A DNA stretch of 64,000 nucleotides from Proteromonas lacertae. Lineage: Eukaryota; Sar; Bigyra; Opalinata; Proteromonadidae. The stretch is from positions 558,001-622,000 of the forward strand of contig NGBS01001160.1 in assembly GCA_002245135.1 (NCBI GenBank). Direction: 5' to 3'. This document shows, one piece after another, positions 61,515-64,000 of this stretch (positions are counted from its first letter, which is position 1; every line of letters begins with the position of its first letter). The translations under genes were made by a program, and so were the position numbers. Below the pieces are notes generated by a model. That model was not told the DNA's origin. It was given only the letters and a program-made list of their open reading frames with translations, and ran no database searches.

Positions 61515-63828
61515 AGTTACGCTCATTTTACTTAATTCAGTATGTTTATTTGTTAGTATCATTTCTCATTCTTGATTTATTCAGTGTAACTGATTTGAAT
61601 GAGAATGAAACGATCATATTTCAAAAACTATTCCAAAATTAATATTTTGCTGAAATGAAATTATATAATAATGAAATTAGTAATTGCGGGTATAATATGC
61701 ATTAACATATTTATAGATTGTGTAGAAAACTATGTGAATTATGGCTTTGGCTGATTTAATTGTAAAAATAGGAAATGAAGAAGTTACCTGTATAAAAAGT
61801 ATCCTGATGAATGGAAATACTACAATAAAGAAGTTATTGAATGATGAAAAGCAGTAATGGAGTATTAGAGTTATCATGAAATATGTGAAATAAAGTCATT
61901 TTTAGAGATAGAGAAATACTACAGTGGTGGATGTATGGAATTAACTGATTCTAACATTTGTGATATATTGAGATTCAGTGTGTATTACAATGACAGTGGA
62001 ATAATGAGAATATGTCAAAGATATTTAAAAAGTCATATAAATGATTCATTAATGATGGAGATATTACATTCTTTTGATGTAAAGAATGTGAAAGAGTTGA
62101 AAGATATATGTGAAAAATACTTGATGAGAAAAGGATATAAATACTTAAACAATGGTATAAATATAGTATTTTATTCTTATAGATGAATTGTTGTTAAAGA
62201 TGAATATTAGTAGTTTGGAATTGATATTATCAAATCGAAAACTGATAATAAAAGATGAGAATTGGTTATTAAATCGATTATTAAAATGGTACAAAAATAA
62301 TAAAGTGTGTGAAGAAGAAGAAAATGAAGAATTTGTGAAAATGTTGAAAAAGTCAATTCATTTCAATGAATTAAAAGAAGAGGAAATAGATGAAGAAGAT
62401 TTATTGGTATTAAGAGAGTTAAAAATAGAAATATATAATATTAATACAAATATTATTCATATTCCAATTAGTTTTGATGATATAAATAATGAAGAATTAA
62501 TAGAAATGATTTATGAGTATTATGTTGAAGAAGAAAATGAAATAGAGTTAAATGAAAATCAAAAAGAAATATTGAATAAATCAAAAGAAGATTTAATGAA
62601 ACTGTTAAACCATGAAGATATAAAAATGGTTGAAATAACATTAAATATTATAATGGAGATGAAGATAGAAGAAATAATACCAATCGAAATGAAGAACAAA
62701 TTGTTATAGTAGAACTAATTGAATGGATATTAATGAAAGTAAAAGAAATCGAACAATGAAATGTTTATGTTTATTTGTTAGTGATAAAAAACACATTTCA
62801 ACAATTGAAGTTTTTTGTGGAAAAGAAATTCTTTTTAATTTATTGAATGAAGTATGTTATTTTAATCCCAAATCAAAAGAATTGTTGATCGAATATGTTC
62901 AAAAGATAAAATTAAATGAAAAAGAAGAAGAATTGAATAGAATAATAAATGATAAAGAATTATTAGAAGAATTAAAAACGAAAAAGATAAAATCATTCTC
63001 ATATCCTCAATCAGAATATTTGTTTTCTGTTTATGAAGAAATGTCAATAATTCCTTCATTTGATGGAACAAAATGTGAGTTTTCAATAAATCCATCATTA
63101 CCTGATGGAATAATGATAGATAAAGAAAATGGAATAATTCATGGAAAAGTGAATAAAGAAATCGAAAAGAGAGAATATGAAATAACTTGCAAGAATATTC
63201 GAAATGAAAAGAAATTCAAAATATCATTAGAATTTGTGGAAATTAAATACACAGAATTAAACAAATGTAAAGGAATAACAATATCAAATAATGGAAAAAT
63301 AATAGAACAAACATTCAGGAGTGTGTAATCATTGTTATTTAAAATTGAAAATGGAAAATGGAATTTATCATATTAAAATCAAATATTTGAAAACTTGAGT
63401 GATAGTTGTAATGGTTATATGTATTTAGGATTATCAACTAATAATACATATTCTGGTATACAGATTTATAATCAACCAAACAACTTGTAATTATGTTGCA
63501 TGGAATGCTAAAAGTCATGATATTACTGATGATTGTTATATTGGAACAGTTGTTAATAATAATCCAAATATCAATAATCATGGAGAAGGATCAATTTATG
63601 AAATGATTGTTGATATGAATAAAAGAGAATTTTGGATAAGTCATAAAGATTCATCTCCTGTTTTACTTGTTAAAGATTTACCTTCTCCATTATATTCCAT
63701 ATTCAGCATTTTATTGTTGTGAAGGTAATAAACATGAATTACTTTCAGTTTCTCATGAAGATTAACTCAATTCTACTATTTTTATGTTATTTTATGAATA
63801 AAAAATATAAAACAAATATCAAAACAAA
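61515..63828 (+). repeat. Right arm of the 2.3-kb inverted duplication
   Basis: Inverted copy of about 47470-49770, including 5' flank (TTAGTATCATTTCTCATTCT and on) and 3' flank down to about 63828. It carries more small insertions and deletions in the coding part than the left arm, so it is under weaker constraint. The arms could pair and invert the 11.7 kb between them. Confidence 0.85.
61655..63765 (+). pseudogene. BTB / Ig-like / SPRY-like gene, right copy (decayed)
   Basis: Begins with the same ATG exon as the left copy (MKLYNNEISNCG). Indels break the BTB part (about 61740-61890; for example AAAAGCAGTAATGG versus AAAAGAGTAATGG), the middle (62705-62735, where SRLLNEF is lost) and the SPRY part (63320-63560 and 63695). 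Between them long stretches remain identical at the protein level, such as ILRFSVYYNDSGIMRICQRY. At 62560 it keeps the frame (ENQKEILNKSKED) that the left copy loses. The duplication is therefore recent and this copy is probably non-functional. Confidence 0.75.
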
Positions 63829-63839
63829 TAACTCAACAT

Positions 63840-64000
63840 CTATAACCATGATGTTAAACCATAATATTGTATTCCTAACACAGCACTATCACTTGATAAT
63901 TCTACTAATGTGTGAATCTGTTTCTTTACATCTTTATATTCACCAGTTATTTCATTATTATGCAATAAAATATTTTCTATTCCTTTTGGATATTCTCTTC
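63840..64000 (-). CDS. 3' end of an unidentified gene (partial)
   Basis: An open frame enters from the right edge on the minus strand and stops at 63840-63842. The visible end reads EYPKGIENILLHNNEITGEY, then KDVKKQIHTLVELSSDSAVL and GIQYYGLTSWL. The composition is that of a real protein, but too little is present to recognise a family. Confidence 0.5.
   Translation of the reverse strand, partial: REYPKGIENILLHNNEITGEYKDVKKQIHTLVELSSDSAVLGIQYYGLTSWL

Noticed and set aside
47470-63828. The inverted duplication as a transposon with long terminal inverted repeats
   Set aside because: The arms encode a BTB/SPRY-like host protein, no transposase lies between them, and the interior genes (HAD, SUZ12 and others) are ordinary host genes.
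1-64000. A non-standard genetic code
   Set aside because: All three stops terminate genes and introns explain most internal stops; no stop codon recurs at conserved residues.
1-64000. tRNA or rRNA genes and CRISPR arrays
   Set aside because: I found no cloverleaf-like GC-rich segment with GTTCGA/TTCGAATC boxes, no rRNA-like block and no regularly spaced repeats.

Overview
The window is nuclear DNA of an A+T-rich microbial eukaryote. Genes are densely packed, intergenic gaps are short, and most genes carry very small introns (about 18-60 nt) with a GTAT-type 5' end and usually a TAG 3' end. The standard genetic code reads through every gene. Tafazzin (cardiolipin remodelling) implies mitochondria. 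SUZ12 implies a Polycomb PRC2 complex. A topoisomerase VI B-type gene is present, which only some eukaryotic lineages have. I cannot name the species.

Layout. (1) 0.2-12.8 kb, minus strand: eight paralogs of an EF-hand protein family I do not recognise. (2) 13-35 kb: a topoisomerase VI subunit B gene, an ABCC transporter, tafazzin (minus), a coiled-coil protein, a giant receptor of about 3,750 residues (about nine tandem periplasmic-binding-protein-like domains plus seven membrane helices), a NIPA-type magnesium transporter and a small membrane-anchored protein. (3) 35.5-43.9 kb, plus strand: five more EF-hand paralogs, transcribed away from the first array. (4) 44.2-47.4 kb: a protein with histone-fold-like and ubiquitin-like segments and charged tails. 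(5) 47.5-64 kb: a BTB/Ig-like/SPRY-like gene whose diverged copy lies inverted at 61.5-63.8 kb. Between the copies are a HAD-family protein, a serine/glutamine-rich protein, a secreted P-domain/discoidin/cadherin-like protein, an acidic protein, a large helical protein and SUZ12.

The 13 EF-hand paralogs share one architecture. A short leader (consensus NGLNxxSxxFAKYFY) ends at a conserved first intron. It is followed by a block around WNxFFQFxMFxSLAP, one EF-hand loop, a block IL.RRxNIxxIKxY..HNGKxP, the motifs YDYD and IDxYYIEF, and a low-complexity Ser/Asn tail containing one S-I-L-[RK] motif. Loop position 12 is Gln in 12 of 13 members rather than the usual Glu. S-I-L-[RK] matches the published SILK docking motif for protein phosphatase 1, so a Ca/Mg-tuned phosphatase-adaptor family is a reasonable but untested hypothesis.

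Several otherwise well-preserved genes contain single-base frame breaks, mostly one extra base, some in short homopolymers. Assembly error and real decay cannot be told apart from sequence alone. I saw no tRNA, rRNA, CRISPR array, transposon or virus-like element.
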